From Symplocastrum torsivum CPER-KK1 (lineage in GTDB: Bacteria; Cyanobacteriota; Cyanobacteriia; Cyanobacteriales; Coleofasciculaceae), in contig JAHHIF010000008.1 in the NCBI GenBank assembly GCA_019358875.1, positions 62,001 through 126,000 of the forward strand: a stretch of 64,000 nucleotides of DNA, written 5' to 3'. The translations under genes were made by a program, and so were the position numbers. Positions 1 through 9,804 of the stretch are shown in pieces. The notes beneath the pieces are model-generated. The model did no database searches. It saw only the letters and a program-made list of their open reading frames with translations, and had not been told where the DNA came from. Within the stretch, counting starts at the first letter, position 1. The number at the start of each line of letters is the position of its first letter.

Positions 1-574
1 TCCGAGAGACAACTGCACAGAACCACCGCAGAAATTGATTTAGAGTCGCGAACACATCGGCATCAGCCAGTTGCAAGCTCAACGTAACCGTCTTAAAATT
101 GTGCGATCGCGCAGAGTCGAGAATCCTGATCATCAAAGAGGTTTTGCCCATAAGCTTGGGAGCTTTGATCCGAATCAAAGCCCCAGGCTGCAAAATGGTT
201 TCATCGCAAAGCCGCTCAATAGGGAGACGCTCTACATAAAAGGGGGAATCTAGAGGAACTTGACCTTTGAGCATGACTCTAGAGCCACTCTCTAGATTGT
301 CAGAGTCGGGATTGGTATAGTCATCAAGGGACAGAGTAAGATTAAATGCCCTGAAGTAAGACTCCAAAGTCTGCCGATCTACAGCAACTTGGCGATGTTG
401 TACCTTGGCGATGGTATTGGGACTCAAGCCGCTCAGTTCACTTAATTCTTCCAAGGTGTAGGAATTGCCAGTATTTTCTTGAATTTCCCACTGGCGCTGT
501 GCCCTTTGCAAGCGTTGCCAACCTTGAAGCGTGAGAACGACACCCCGCTTCCGCCGTGATGGTTGACTTCTCAT
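1..574 (-). CDS. AAA-like domain ATPase with N-terminal HTH (3' end outside window)
   Basis: An open frame starts at the ATG at 574 and runs off the left edge, so only about 191 N-terminal residues are visible. Residues about 38-75 look like a helix-turn-helix (TLEELSELSGLSPNTIAKV). From about residue 105 the sequence matches the cyanobacterial AAA-like (AAA_35) domain; the phosphate-binding loop reads KAPKLMGKTSLM, an APxxxGKTS form of Walker A. Proteins of this class usually carry further sensor or effector modules behind the ATPase, which cannot be seen here. The gene is divergent from the sensor kinase at 957 and shares its repeat-bearing 380-bp upstream region. The assignment rests on motif recognition; the function is unknown. 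Confidence 0.75.
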   Translation of the reverse strand, partial: MRSQPSRRKRGVVLTLQGWQRLQRAQRQWEIQENTGNSYTLEELSELSGLSPNTIAKVQHRQVAVDRQTLESYFRAFNLTLSLDDYTNPDSDNLESGSRVMLKGQVPLDSPFYVERLPIERLCDETILQPGALIRIKAPKLMGKTSLMIRILDSARSHNFKTVTLSLQLADADVFATLNQFLRWFCAVVSR

Positions 575-721
575 TAATATTCGCTCAATCTCCTTGAGAT
601 CCAACAGGATTTAGCTGATTTTTTTTATTTTGGCAGCTTTCTACTCATAGTATTTGTCTTATTGAGCGATATGGATGTTAATTCGCTTATCTTGTGTGCT
701 TATCTTGCAATCTTTACTTGA

Positions 722-934
722 AAACATCTGACTACGGATGCAATCTAGTAGTAGTTCCTTTCAAGATTTGCATCTATCTTTAGAGGGTCTGCAAACATCT
801 CGCTACAGATGCAATCTAATAGTAGTTTCTTTTAGGGTTTGCATCTATCTTCAGAGGGTCTGAAAACATCTCGCTACTAAAGCAATCTAGTTGGAGTTAA
901 TTTCAGAGTTTAGCATCTACCTTTAGATAGAGTT
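722..934. repeat. Three 71-bp tandem repeats upstream of sensor kinase
   Basis: Units start at 722, 793 and 864, exactly 71 bp apart, each beginning AAACATCT. Units 1 and 2 are nearly identical and unit 3 has diverged. Units 1 and 2 each contain GATGCAA (737-743, 808-814) and its reverse complement TTGCATC (768-774, 839-845), 24 nt apart. The array ends 22 bp before the ATG of the ethylene-receptor-like kinase. There are no unique spacers, so it is not CRISPR. A role as a multi-copy regulator binding site is inference. Confidence 0.85.
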
Positions 935-956
935 TTAGGTTTTTAAGATAATCAAC

Positions 957-3827
957 ATGATAATAGCGGAATTTTTTATTCCTCACGGACACTGCTATCT
1001 CTGGAAGCCTGAGTTAGTAGGGTTACATATTGTCTCAGATGCTTTGACAGCAGTAGCGTATTATTCAATTCCGCTAATGCTTACTTATTTCGTTGCCAAG
1101 CGGCGAGATGTACCTTTCAACTGGATTTTCCTGCTGTTTGGTGCTTTCATCGTTTCCTGTGGCACAACCCACATTATAGAAATCTGGACACTGTGGCATC
1201 CTGACTATTGGTTATCGGGTTTGGTCAAAGCCTTTACTGCCGTCATCTCTCTCTATACGGCATCAGAACTCGTTTCGTTACTCCCCAAAGCCTTGGCAAT
1301 GCCTAGTGCGGCTCAATTTGAAGCCGTGAAAAACGAAATTCAAGAGCGCCTGCGAACAGAAGCTGAACTCCAGCAGGCGATCGCGCAACTCAAGCAGGAA
1401 ATGGCTGAGCGTCAGCAGGCAGAGGCGGCGCTGCGAGAGAGCGAAGAACGTTTGCAGCTAGCGTTAGAAGGTAGTGCTTTGGGGTGGTGGGATTGGAACA
1501 TTACCACAGGGCAAACCTATTTCGACTCCTATTGGAAGAGAATGCTGGGGTACGAGGTAGAGGAGATTGAGAATAATTACCAATCCTGGGAGCGGCTGAT
1601 GCATCCACAGGATAAGCCCAGGGTAATGGAAGTGTTGAACGCCTATCTTCGAGATACGCTTCCCCTTTACGAAGTGGAATTTCGGATGCGCTCAAAGTCT
1701 GGGCAGTGGAAGTGGATTCTGAGTCACGGTAAGGTTTGCGATCGCGATGAATCGGGTGCGCCTATGCGAATGCTCGGTACACAAAAAGATATTAGCGATC
1801 GCAAACTTGCAGAGGAACGACTCAAACATAGTGAAGCTAACCTGGCAACAGCCCAAAAAATTTCCCATATCGGCAACTGGGAATTTGATGTACTCACTGG
1901 GGAAATCACCTGGTCAGCAGAAAAATTCCACATTCTCGGTCTTGACCCGACCCAACCCGAACCGAACTATACCGAACTGATCGAGAAGATTCACCCCGAT
2001 GACCGAGAACCATTTCAACAAGCTACCTCACAAGCGCTGGCATTAGGGACATGCTACGAACTGGACTATCGAATTGTGCGCCCTGATGGTCAAGTCCGGT
2101 ACATCCAGGGAAGAGGAGAGGCTGGTGTTAATGAGCAAGGGCAAGTGATTCGACTGTTTGGAACAGCATTGGATATCACTGAGCGCAAACGGGTAGAAGA
2201 AGCCTTGCAGGAGAGCGTACAACGAGAACGAGCGATTGCCAGAGCGATTCAAAGAATGCGCCAAACTTTGGATATTGAAACGATTTTCAGTGCAACAACA
2301 GAGGAATTGCGGCAGTTGATTAACTGCGATCGCGTCTTGATCTATCGTTTCAATCCCGACTGGAGTGGAGAGATTGTTTCCGAGTCTGTAGGGACTGGGT
2401 GGATTTCGCTATTGCAGGAACAAGCCCATAACCCGAATTTGGCACATACTAGTCTAGAAGATAATCGCTGCGCTGTGAAAAAATTCGATAGTGCCGCAGG
2501 ATGCGATAGCGTTCTTAGTACTTCTTTCCCAGTGCAGGATACTCATCTGCAAGAAACCCAAGGCGGTGCGTACAGTCGAGGAACAAGTTATGCAGTAGTC
2601 CAGGACATTTACAAAGCCGGGTTCAACTCTTGTTACCTCAACCTCTTACAGCAATTTCAAGCCAGAGCCTACATCATTGTCCCCATTTTCTGTGGCTCTA
2701 AACTGTGGGGGTTGCTCGCGACTTATCAAAATTCTAGCTCCCGCCAATGGAAAACAGCAGAAATCAATGTGGTGAGTCAGATTGGCAATCAGTTGGGAGT
2801 CGCTTTGCAGCAAGCTGAATTATTAACGCAGGTTCAAAAGCAGTCAGAAGCACTGCGACAATCGGAAGCACGAGAACGAGAAAAAGCACAAGAGCTAGAG
2901 CTGACTTTGGGCGAATTGAGACACACCCAAGCTCAATTGATTCAAAATGAAAAGATGTCCAGTTTGGGGCAAATGGTGGCGGGAGTTGCCCACGAAATTA
3001 ACAATCCCGTTAGCTTTATTAAAGGCAATCTTACTCCTGCCAGAGAATACTTCCAAGACCTGCTAAGACTGCTTGAACTCTATCAGCAAACCTACCCGAA
3101 TTCCACACCAGACATTCAGCAGTTAGCGTATGAGATCGACTTAGATTTTTTAGTGGAAGATTGGTCAAAGCTGATGGACTCAATGCAGGTGGGAGCTGAA
3201 CGCATTAAAGAGATTGTGCGATCGCTCAAAAGCTTCTCTAGATTGGATGAATCGGAGCAAAAACTGGTAGATATCCACGAAGGCATTGATAACACCTTAC
3301 TAATTTTGCAGCACCGACTTAGGGCAGTAGGTGGGTGTCTTGAAATTGAAGTGATTAAAAACTACGGTCAACTGCCCCAGGTGACCTGTTACGCCAGTCA
3401 ATTAAATCAGGTATTTCTAAATCTATTGAATAATGCGATTGATGCTCTGGAAAATCAATCGTCCCCACGAGTGATTACCATCAGCACATCAGTATCGGGC
3501 TATCAACAGTCAGTTCCCAACAACAAACAACAAATAACAAACTACGTTATCATTCGTATTGCAGACAATGGTTCTGGCATGAGTGAAAAAGTGCGCCAGC
3601 AAATATTTGACCCGTTTTTTACGACAAAACCTGTAGGAAGGGGCACCGGATTGGGATTGTCCATTAGCCATCAGATTGTAGTAGAAAAACACAAGGGTCG
3701 AATCAGTTGTATTTCTGCCCCAGAGAAAGGAACAGAGTTCATTGTGGAAATTCCAGTAACCTGTAATAGGTATGTGACCCACAACAGAGCAGAAGCTTCA
3801 CTGCTTAAGCAGCTAATTACCACCTAA
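957..3827 (+). CDS. Ethylene-receptor-like sensor histidine kinase (ethylene-binding, PAS, PAS, GAF, HisKA, HATPase)
   Basis: 956 residues. Residues 1-110 match the three-helix ethylene-binding domain of plant ETR1 and Synechocystis SynEtr1/UirS. The ETR1 residues D25, Y32, I62, C65 and H69 appear here as D28, Y35, I65, C68 and H72. A coiled coil (about 120-165) leads to two PAS domains (about 170-290 and 300-425), then a phytochrome-type GAF (about 440-620) with a Cys-Tyr pair at C559, where bilin-binding GAFs usually have Cys-His. The kinase has an H-box at H679 (GVAHEINNP), an N-box (NLLNNAID), DNGSGM and GTGLGLSI. There is no receiver domain, so the partner regulator is elsewhere. The ATG at 957 directly follows the tandem repeats. 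The family call is firm; dual ethylene and light sensing is inference. Confidence 0.9.
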   Translation: MIIAEFFIPHGHCYLWKPELVGLHIVSDALTAVAYYSIPLMLTYFVAKRRDVPFNWIFLLFGAFIVSCGTTHIIEIWTLWHPDYWLSGLVKAFTAVISLYTASELVSLLPKALAMPSAAQFEAVKNEIQERLRTEAELQQAIAQLKQEMAERQQAEAALRESEERLQLALEGSALGWWDWNITTGQTYFDSYWKRMLGYEVEEIENNYQSWERLMHPQDKPRVMEVLNAYLRDTLPLYEVEFRMRSKSGQWKWILSHGKVCDRDESGAPMRMLGTQKDISDRKLAEERLKHSEANLATAQKISHIGNWEFDVLTGEITWSAEKFHILGLDPTQPEPNYTELIEKIHPDDREPFQQATSQALALGTCYELDYRIVRPDGQVRYIQGRGEAGVNEQGQVIRLFGTALDITERKRVEEALQESVQRERAIARAIQRMRQTLDIETIFSATTEELRQLINCDRVLIYRFNPDWSGEIVSESVGTGWISLLQEQAHNPNLAHTSLEDNRCAVKKFDSAAGCDSVLSTSFPVQDTHLQETQGGAYSRGTSYAVVQDIYKAGFNSCYLNLLQQFQARAYIIVPIFCGSKLWGLLATYQNSSSRQWKTAEINVVSQIGNQLGVALQQAELLTQVQKQSEALRQSEAREREKAQELELTLGELRHTQAQLIQNEKMSSLGQMVAGVAHEINNPVSFIKGNLTPAREYFQDLLRLLELYQQTYPNSTPDIQQLAYEIDLDFLVEDWSKLMDSMQVGAERIKEIVRSLKSFSRLDESEQKLVDIHEGIDNTLLILQHRLRAVGGCLEIEVIKNYGQLPQVTCYASQLNQVFLNLLNNAIDALENQSSPRVITISTSVSGYQQSVPNNKQQITNYVIIRIADNGSGMSEKVRQQIFDPFFTTKPVGRGTGLGLSISHQIVVEKHKGRISCISAPEKGTEFIVEIPVTCNRYVTHNRAEASLLKQLITT

Positions 3828-3995
3828 CAAATCTTACATCCCCGTATGGTCATCAACACCATACATAGTTTATGCCTTAATCGTTGTTCCCTGCTCCTGT
3901 TCTTGCAGTTTTGGGGTTTTCCTTCTCTTTTGGGCGAGGAGCAATTAATCATACAGGCTGAGCGGCACGAACACTAACACCCAGCCCATGTCCCG

Positions 3996-4970
<975 letters not shown>

Positions 4971-5031
4971 TCATTGACCGTTGTTGACTGTCTCTATGAT
5001 CTCACACGGCTGTAGCCATCAGATCTTTAAT

Positions 5032-5796
5032 TTACTGATTCGCCATAGAGCCAATCCGCAAACGCACGAGCAAGTCGTTTAGAGCTTCGTTTGCGGAAGG
5101 ACTTTCGGGGAGGTGGCTAGCCTGATGAGCGGCTTCTAATTCACCTAACAGTCGCAGATATTCCTGCTGATGGAATTCTAGAGCGGCATCTTCCAAAACG
5201 GATTTTTCTGCTCCTGCCAGCTTTAGAGCAATCAAGTCAGAAATGTAGGGAAGTTGGAACGCTTGATTCAGTTGTACCAAATTTGCTTCTACCGTTCCGG
5301 TTTGCATCAAGTTGATCCCGGTTAACAAGACTCGGTAGACATAGAGTAGAGGTTTAACGCGATGTGGCTGTTCTTTTTCAAACAGTCGCCACTGTGTCTG
5401 AGCAAAGCCGATGTAGTGGTGAGCGTGGTGGCGTGTGATGCAGCCAATTGCGATCGCTTTTAGTTCCTCATGTTCTGGTGTCGTGTGAACAATCAGCGGC
5501 GAATATAACTGCTCTAAAACATAGCCGTTCTTTTTCAGGAGCAACGAAAAGAACTTTTTGATATCGTGAGTCACCAAGTCAATTTCCAGCCCCTCACGGA
5601 CTTCTGTGACTTCAATCGTTTCCTGTTGCCGATTGAGTCCTACCACCTCTGGCACTGGCAGAATATGACTTCCTCTCAAGTCATAGTCCGAGTCAGGGGA
5701 AGGAAAGCCGTAGAGATGCGCCCCACTAACTGTACTAAATAACAGCAGGTAAGGCTGACGATGAATTGCTGTGAGCAGGCGTTGGTCAATAACCAC
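5032..5796 (-). CDS. Nucleotidyltransferase of the RlaP/YcgL (pol beta-like) family
   Basis: 254 residues from a GTG start at 5796. The N-terminal motif GAHLYGFPSPDSDYDLRG has the glycine loop and paired acidic residues (DSDYD) of the polymerase beta nucleotidyltransferase fold, as in PF10127 proteins named after an RNA-repair-associated family. The middle part (HHAHHYIGFAQTQWRLF) and helical C-terminus also fit that family. The in vivo substrate is unknown; RNA end repair is suggested only by family naming. No partner RNA ligase is visible nearby. It lies 73 bp from the por start on the same strand, so weak coupling is possible. Confidence 0.75.
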   Translation of the reverse strand: MVIDQRLLTAIHRQPYLLLFSTVSGAHLYGFPSPDSDYDLRGSHILPVPEVVGLNRQQETIEVTEVREGLEIDLVTHDIKKFFSLLLKKNGYVLEQLYSPLIVHTTPEHEELKAIAIGCITRHHAHHYIGFAQTQWRLFEKEQPHRVKPLLYVYRVLLTGINLMQTGTVEANLVQLNQAFQLPYISDLIALKLAGAEKSVLEDAALEFHQQEYLRLLGELEAAHQASHLPESPSANEALNDLLVRLRIGSMANQ

Positions 5797-5910
5797 TAGA
5801 TTGATCCGCTTGTTACTTCAGCCACCTGAATATGAATCCTTGAATTGCTTAAATTATCCTTTAATTTGCGATCCCCATAGGGAGGATAATTGGGCAATCA
5901 AGAGGCAGAA

Positions 5911-6408
5911 TTAAGCGGTAACCGCTGCCCGTTCAAGTGACTGAATATTAGGGATTTCAAATCGAATTGGGTTAGCTGCCCAGCTCCTAAAATCAGGTGC
6001 AAGTCGAATCAGCTTTTGCAGAATCTCATCATTAACACACAACACTAACGGGAAAGGAAACTGTTTGCGAAACTCATCCCGCACAAGGTTAGTCGCAATT
6101 AAAACTTGATCAATTGCAACAACTGATTCTAGCCCGAAAACCATCAACGCTGGAGGCGGCGGTTCCTCCATCGCGGTCAGAATCGTTGTAAATAGAGTGT
6201 TAACCGATGGGTGTAGCGTGAGTTCTTGGATTTGGACAGAAGAGAATTCTGGCAGCCGATTCACCACTCGCAGCCGCAACGAGGGACAGTTGCAGCATAC
6301 CAAAATCAGTGAAAATTGGCCTTGGGATAGAGTAATCGCCCGTTCCAGTTTTCGGAGCGATCGCTTGTTACTGATAGCCGAATCTTCCAAATCAAACTGG
6401 TGAGTCAT
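5911..6408 (-). CDS. Conserved hypothetical protein resembling the N-terminal module of cyanobacterial TPR/ATPase proteins
   Basis: 165 residues starting at the ATG at 6408. The core (ERAITLSQGQFSLILVCCN, FGLESVVAIDQVL, PLVLCVNDEILQKL) is the pattern I associate with the N-terminal ATPase-like module of large cyanobacterial tetratricopeptide proteins. Here it stands alone with no TPR region, so it is either a single-domain relative or a truncated copy. No complete Walker A loop is present. It is divergent from the GHL10 gene across a 455-bp region holding phased direct repeats. Function unknown. Confidence 0.65.
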   Translation of the reverse strand: MTHQFDLEDSAISNKRSLRKLERAITLSQGQFSLILVCCNCPSLRLRVVNRLPEFSSVQIQELTLHPSVNTLFTTILTAMEEPPPPALMVFGLESVVAIDQVLIATNLVRDEFRKQFPFPLVLCVNDEILQKLIRLAPDFRSWAANPIRFEIPNIQSLERAAVTA

Positions 6409-6490
6409 ATGAAAATACCAGGTGGCTTTCTAAACTACTTTTTAAAGGAAAAAAAAAGTTATGTCTTCGTAAGAATGGGTGATTTTTTAA

Positions 6491-6577
6491 TTGCAGTATT
6501 ACATCTAATTGCAGTACTACGGTTGTATGACGCGATTGCATTTGTGTATGACAATGATCTGCTTACGTATGACAACA
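6491..6577. promoter_or_regulatory. Phased direct repeats in divergent intergenic region
   Basis: TTGCAGTA occurs at 6491 and 6509. GTATGAC then occurs at 6525, 6546 and 6567, an exact 21-bp period or two turns of the helix. They lie between the gene starting at 6408 (minus) and the gene starting at 6864 (plus). Helix-phased short repeats suggest cooperative binding by a response regulator or similar protein; this is inference. Nothing else was recognised in 6409-6863. Confidence 0.55.
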
Positions 6578-6863
6578 CGGCGGTTATTTCAAAATCCGGA
6601 TAGATGTAACAAAGCTTAATGACATTGAATAGTAATTATCAGATTGGAAAATCTTCTGTCCAACATGAACCTTGCACAGTCGCTAACCCTCTGCGGTTCA
6701 ACACCATTCACCAGCCGTGTCTGGACTGACTTTTATTACGTCAAATCCCACCCAAATCTGCGATGCTATACTTCTTGCCCTGCAACCTTTGCCCAGTTTT
6801 ACCAGTCATTCCTGATTAGTGCAAGGCGCTTGTGTCAATTGTTTAGTGTCTATCTCGCCATCT

Positions 6864-8750
6864 ATGAAACGATTTCTCCAAAACTCTTTTACAGCCTGTG
6901 CAGATGGGCTGGTTTGGTTTAGCCGCGCTTTTGGGCGTAAGGCTTGGATTATTTTCCTGTTTATCTTAGGCATTACAGTTGCAGTACTCAAGCCAACCAT
7001 TGCTCAGGCTCAGACGAGGTTTAATGATATCCAGGGGACGTGGGCACAGCCTTGTATTGAACAACTAACCCAACGGCAAATCCTTAGTGGTTATCCCGAT
7101 GGCAGCTTTAAGCCGAATGCACCTGTGACGAGAGCAGAGTTTGCCGCCATGCTGGGAAAAGCCTTCCCCGATACTCCAGCCATACGAACCGGAGGCAAAT
7201 TTGCAGATGTCTCGACTAACTACTGGGCGAGTACTGCGATTCAAAAGGCTTATCAAACCGGATTTCTGGCTGGCTATCCGGGAGGAGTTTTCAATCCAAC
7301 TCAAAATATCCCTCGTGTGCAAGCGTTAGTGTCATTAGCAAGTGGGTTAAAGTATGTACCCGTCAATCCCACTGTAGACACATTAAATGGAGCATTTAGT
7401 GATGTCGCTGGGATTCCGGAGTATTCTCGAAGTGCGATCGCCGCCGCAACAGAAAAAGGGCTAGTTGTTAATTATCCTGAGGTTCGGAAACTTAACTCCA
7501 ATCAGTTGGCAAGTCGAGCCGATGTTGCAGCGTTTTTGTGCCAAGCAACAGGCACGGTGGGATCGATCCCCGCCCAGTACATTGCGAAAGTAGGAACACA
7601 GCCATCTGATACGGCAAAAGCAGAGTTACGCGGTGTATGGCTTACAAATATTGACAGTAACGTATTATTTTCCAGCCAGAATGTAACCAACGCTATCCAA
7701 CGGCTCAAAGAGCTAAACTTCAACACCGTTTACCCTACTGTCTGGAACTGGGGTTATACCCTCTACCCTAGCCAAGTAGCAGAACGAGTTACCGGACGGG
7801 CAGTGAGATTAGTAACGCCCTTAGACGCATCCCTTAACCCGGATTTAGGGGTACAAGGGCGAGATATGCTCAAGGAAATGGTGGAGCAGGGACATCAAAA
7901 CGGGATTCGGGTCATTCCCTGGTTTGAATTTGGCTTCATGGCACCCGCCGATTCTGAATTAGCCAAGCGTCACCCAGATTGGCTCACCCAAAATAGCAAA
8001 GGTGTAAAGACGAAAAAAGAAGGGACTCACGATCGCGTCTGGCTCAACCCCTTCAAGCCAGAGGTGCAGCAGTTCATCCAGGATTTAGTAGTTGAGATTG
8101 TCAACAACTACGATATTGATGGCATCCAATTTGATGACCACTTTGGCTTGCCCTCTGATTTAGGTTACGATCCCTTCACCATTGAGTTGTATAAAAAAGA
8201 ACATCAAGGCAAATCCCCCTCGACAAACCCTCAAGATGCTGAATGGGTACGCTGGCGGGCTAACAAAATTACCGATTACTTAACCAAGGTATTCCGGGCG
8301 GTAAAAGACCGTAAGCCAAACGTCATCCTCTCCGTCTCTCCCAACCCGCAGAAAGACTCCTACCAATTCTTTTTGGCAGATTGGGCAAATTGGGAACGGC
8401 GTGGCTTGGTGGAGGAACTGATTGTGCAGATTTATCGAGACAGCTTCAACACCTTTATCTCAGAGTTGGAACAACCTGAACTTAAAGCCGCCCGCAGTCA
8501 TATCCCTGTGGGGATCGGTATTCTTACTGGACTTAAAAGCAAACCTATTTCCCTGTCACAAATTCAAAAGCAAGTAGATGCTGTCCGACAGCGGGGATTT
8601 GCTGGGGTATCGTTCTTTTTCTATGAAACCTTGTGGAACAATGCCTCAGAACCATTAGACCAGCGTCAGGCTGCCTTTCGCTTACTTTTTCCGATGCCAG
8701 CCGAACCTCCTGATCTTTTAGAAGCGTTGAAGTCCTCTAAGGAGGATTAG
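6864..8750 (+). CDS. SLH-domain, GHL10-family (DUF187-like) glycoside hydrolase
   Basis: 628 residues from the ATG at 6864; a GTG 45 bp upstream is in frame but would place extra residues before the signal peptide. The signal segment (AWIIFLFILGITVAVL) ends near AQAQT. Three S-layer homology repeats follow (about 50-100, 110-165, 180-235), for example FNDIQGTWAQPCIEQL. From about residue 255 (ELRGVWLTNIDSNVLF) comes the GHL10 barrel, with GIQFDDHFGLP as the probable acidic active-site strand. Expected role: an outer-surface or periplasmic glycosidase held to the wall by SLH domains; the substrate is not known. It ends in a heptad repeat. Confidence 0.88.
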   Translation: MKRFLQNSFTACADGLVWFSRAFGRKAWIIFLFILGITVAVLKPTIAQAQTRFNDIQGTWAQPCIEQLTQRQILSGYPDGSFKPNAPVTRAEFAAMLGKAFPDTPAIRTGGKFADVSTNYWASTAIQKAYQTGFLAGYPGGVFNPTQNIPRVQALVSLASGLKYVPVNPTVDTLNGAFSDVAGIPEYSRSAIAAATEKGLVVNYPEVRKLNSNQLASRADVAAFLCQATGTVGSIPAQYIAKVGTQPSDTAKAELRGVWLTNIDSNVLFSSQNVTNAIQRLKELNFNTVYPTVWNWGYTLYPSQVAERVTGRAVRLVTPLDASLNPDLGVQGRDMLKEMVEQGHQNGIRVIPWFEFGFMAPADSELAKRHPDWLTQNSKGVKTKKEGTHDRVWLNPFKPEVQQFIQDLVVEIVNNYDIDGIQFDDHFGLPSDLGYDPFTIELYKKEHQGKSPSTNPQDAEWVRWRANKITDYLTKVFRAVKDRKPNVILSVSPNPQKDSYQFFLADWANWERRGLVEELIVQIYRDSFNTFISELEQPELKAARSHIPVGIGILTGLKSKPISLSQIQKQVDAVRQRGFAGVSFFFYETLWNNASEPLDQRQAAFRLLFPMPAEPPDLLEALKSSKED

Positions 8751-8785
8751 TTGTTGGTTGTTGGTTGTTGGTTGTTGGTTGTTAG
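8751..8785. repeat. Heptanucleotide tandem repeat (TTGTTGG)n
   Basis: Five contiguous 7-bp units, four TTGTTGG and a final TTGTTAG, begin directly after the GHL10 stop codon. This is the short tandemly repeated repetitive (STRR) type common in filamentous cyanobacteria. A related array lies at 52711-52750, also right after a stop codon. Confidence 0.85.
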
Positions 8786-8819
8786 AAATATCCCCTTCTG
8801 CCTTCTGCCTTAACACTAA

Positions 8820-9302
8820 TTAACCGACTGTTGGTAAAGCCTCTTTATGCTTTTGGTTGGGTAAAGAGGTGCCGCGCTCTAGTTTGATAACCGAGCCAGA
8901 AGCGTCAGTACGATAAATCCACTGTTGTTTGTGTTTACCACTCGCAACAGCGACTTGCCAACCGGATACGGGTACTTGGGTACAGGGCGTTCCCAACTCA
9001 CGCAACCCTAAGCAGTTATCTGACCAAGTTTGGGGTTGAGCTTGGACAATGCGTAGCTCAGAGGTTGGTAATCCTGACTGTTGGGAAGCATGTTGCAAGA
9101 CGGTGTTACCAACAGATGTGGATAAGGGAGTGCTAGACCGAATTAGCTGTGACGTTACCCCAGTAGGAGGCGTTGGCGGTGTCTGACCAACGCTAAAGTA
9201 CAAAATACCTGTAAACGCTAGGGATTGGATAATGAGACGGGGCTGAAAAAATTTTGTCTCAATCGTTTTTGTGGCAGAGCCTCTAGTATTAATATCTTCC
9301 AT
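8820..9302 (-). CDS. Secreted or membrane-anchored protein with one two-cysteine CLGL repeat
   Basis: About 160 residues from the ATG at 9302, which has GAGG upstream; the frame stays open to a TTG at 9374. A hydrophobic segment (LIIQSLAFTGILYFSV) is a signal or anchor. The rest is one unit of the repeat found four times in the protein at 55005-56675: TSELRIVQAQPQTWSDNCLGL, a second Cys (GTPCTQ), SGWQVAVASG, WIYRTDASGSVIKLE. The two conserved cysteines could form a disulfide outside the cytoplasm. Function unknown. The shared unit shows that the two genes are paralogous modules. Confidence 0.7.
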   Translation of the reverse strand: MEDINTRGSATKTIETKFFQPRLIIQSLAFTGILYFSVGQTPPTPPTGVTSQLIRSSTPLSTSVGNTVLQHASQQSGLPTSELRIVQAQPQTWSDNCLGLRELGTPCTQVPVSGWQVAVASGKHKQQWIYRTDASGSVIKLERGTSLPNQKHKEALPTVG

Positions 9303-9804
9303 CGCAAGCCTCGCAAGTGAGTGCTCTTCTCTAAGATCTGAGAGCATACTAATTGATAGATAGCCACACCCCAATGCTAAGTTGCTCCAAAAAACCTAAA
9401 ACTTTTTACTCTAGAGCAGCTTGATTGATCCAAAATATCAGGAGACGCTAGCTTTCAGCTATAGGATTCTCTGGAGGAACAAACCTAAGGCTTTTCCACC
9501 AGAATCCGCCTCTGAATCACAGACACATCTCCACTGCTGCACTCGAATGAGTCCGTACTGCAAACGTATAATTTTTTACAGAAGCAGCAACACTGTCACC
9601 TTGGCAGTGGATTCTGGAAGCAAGATTGATTTTCGAGAACCTGTGTCAAGGCTTCTCTACAAATTTTTTGTTCTTCGTAGCCGATATCTTAACTAAGAAA
9701 ATACCGAAGTACATTAAGCACTGATAAAGTTTAGATTACGATTATTTAACGGCTTGCGATCGCACAGTGCTGCCACCAAGGCGGATAACATCTCTATTGG
9801 CGCT
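9303..9804. other. Intergenic region with no recognised feature
   Basis: About 500 bp between two minus-strand genes. A 91-codon frame on the plus strand (9421-9696) has no protein-like character and no ribosome binding site. A GCGATCGC site lies just before the next gene. Nothing further is supported. Confidence 0.5.

Noticed and set aside
722..934. CRISPR array
   Set aside because: Units are contiguous 71-bp copies without unique spacers, and no cas genes are nearby.
6644..6922. 92-codon frame before the GHL10 gene
   Set aside because: Overlaps the signal peptide of the real gene in another frame and has no protein character.
9421..9696. 91-codon plus-strand frame
   Set aside because: Composition unlike a protein, no ribosome binding site, no similarity recognised.
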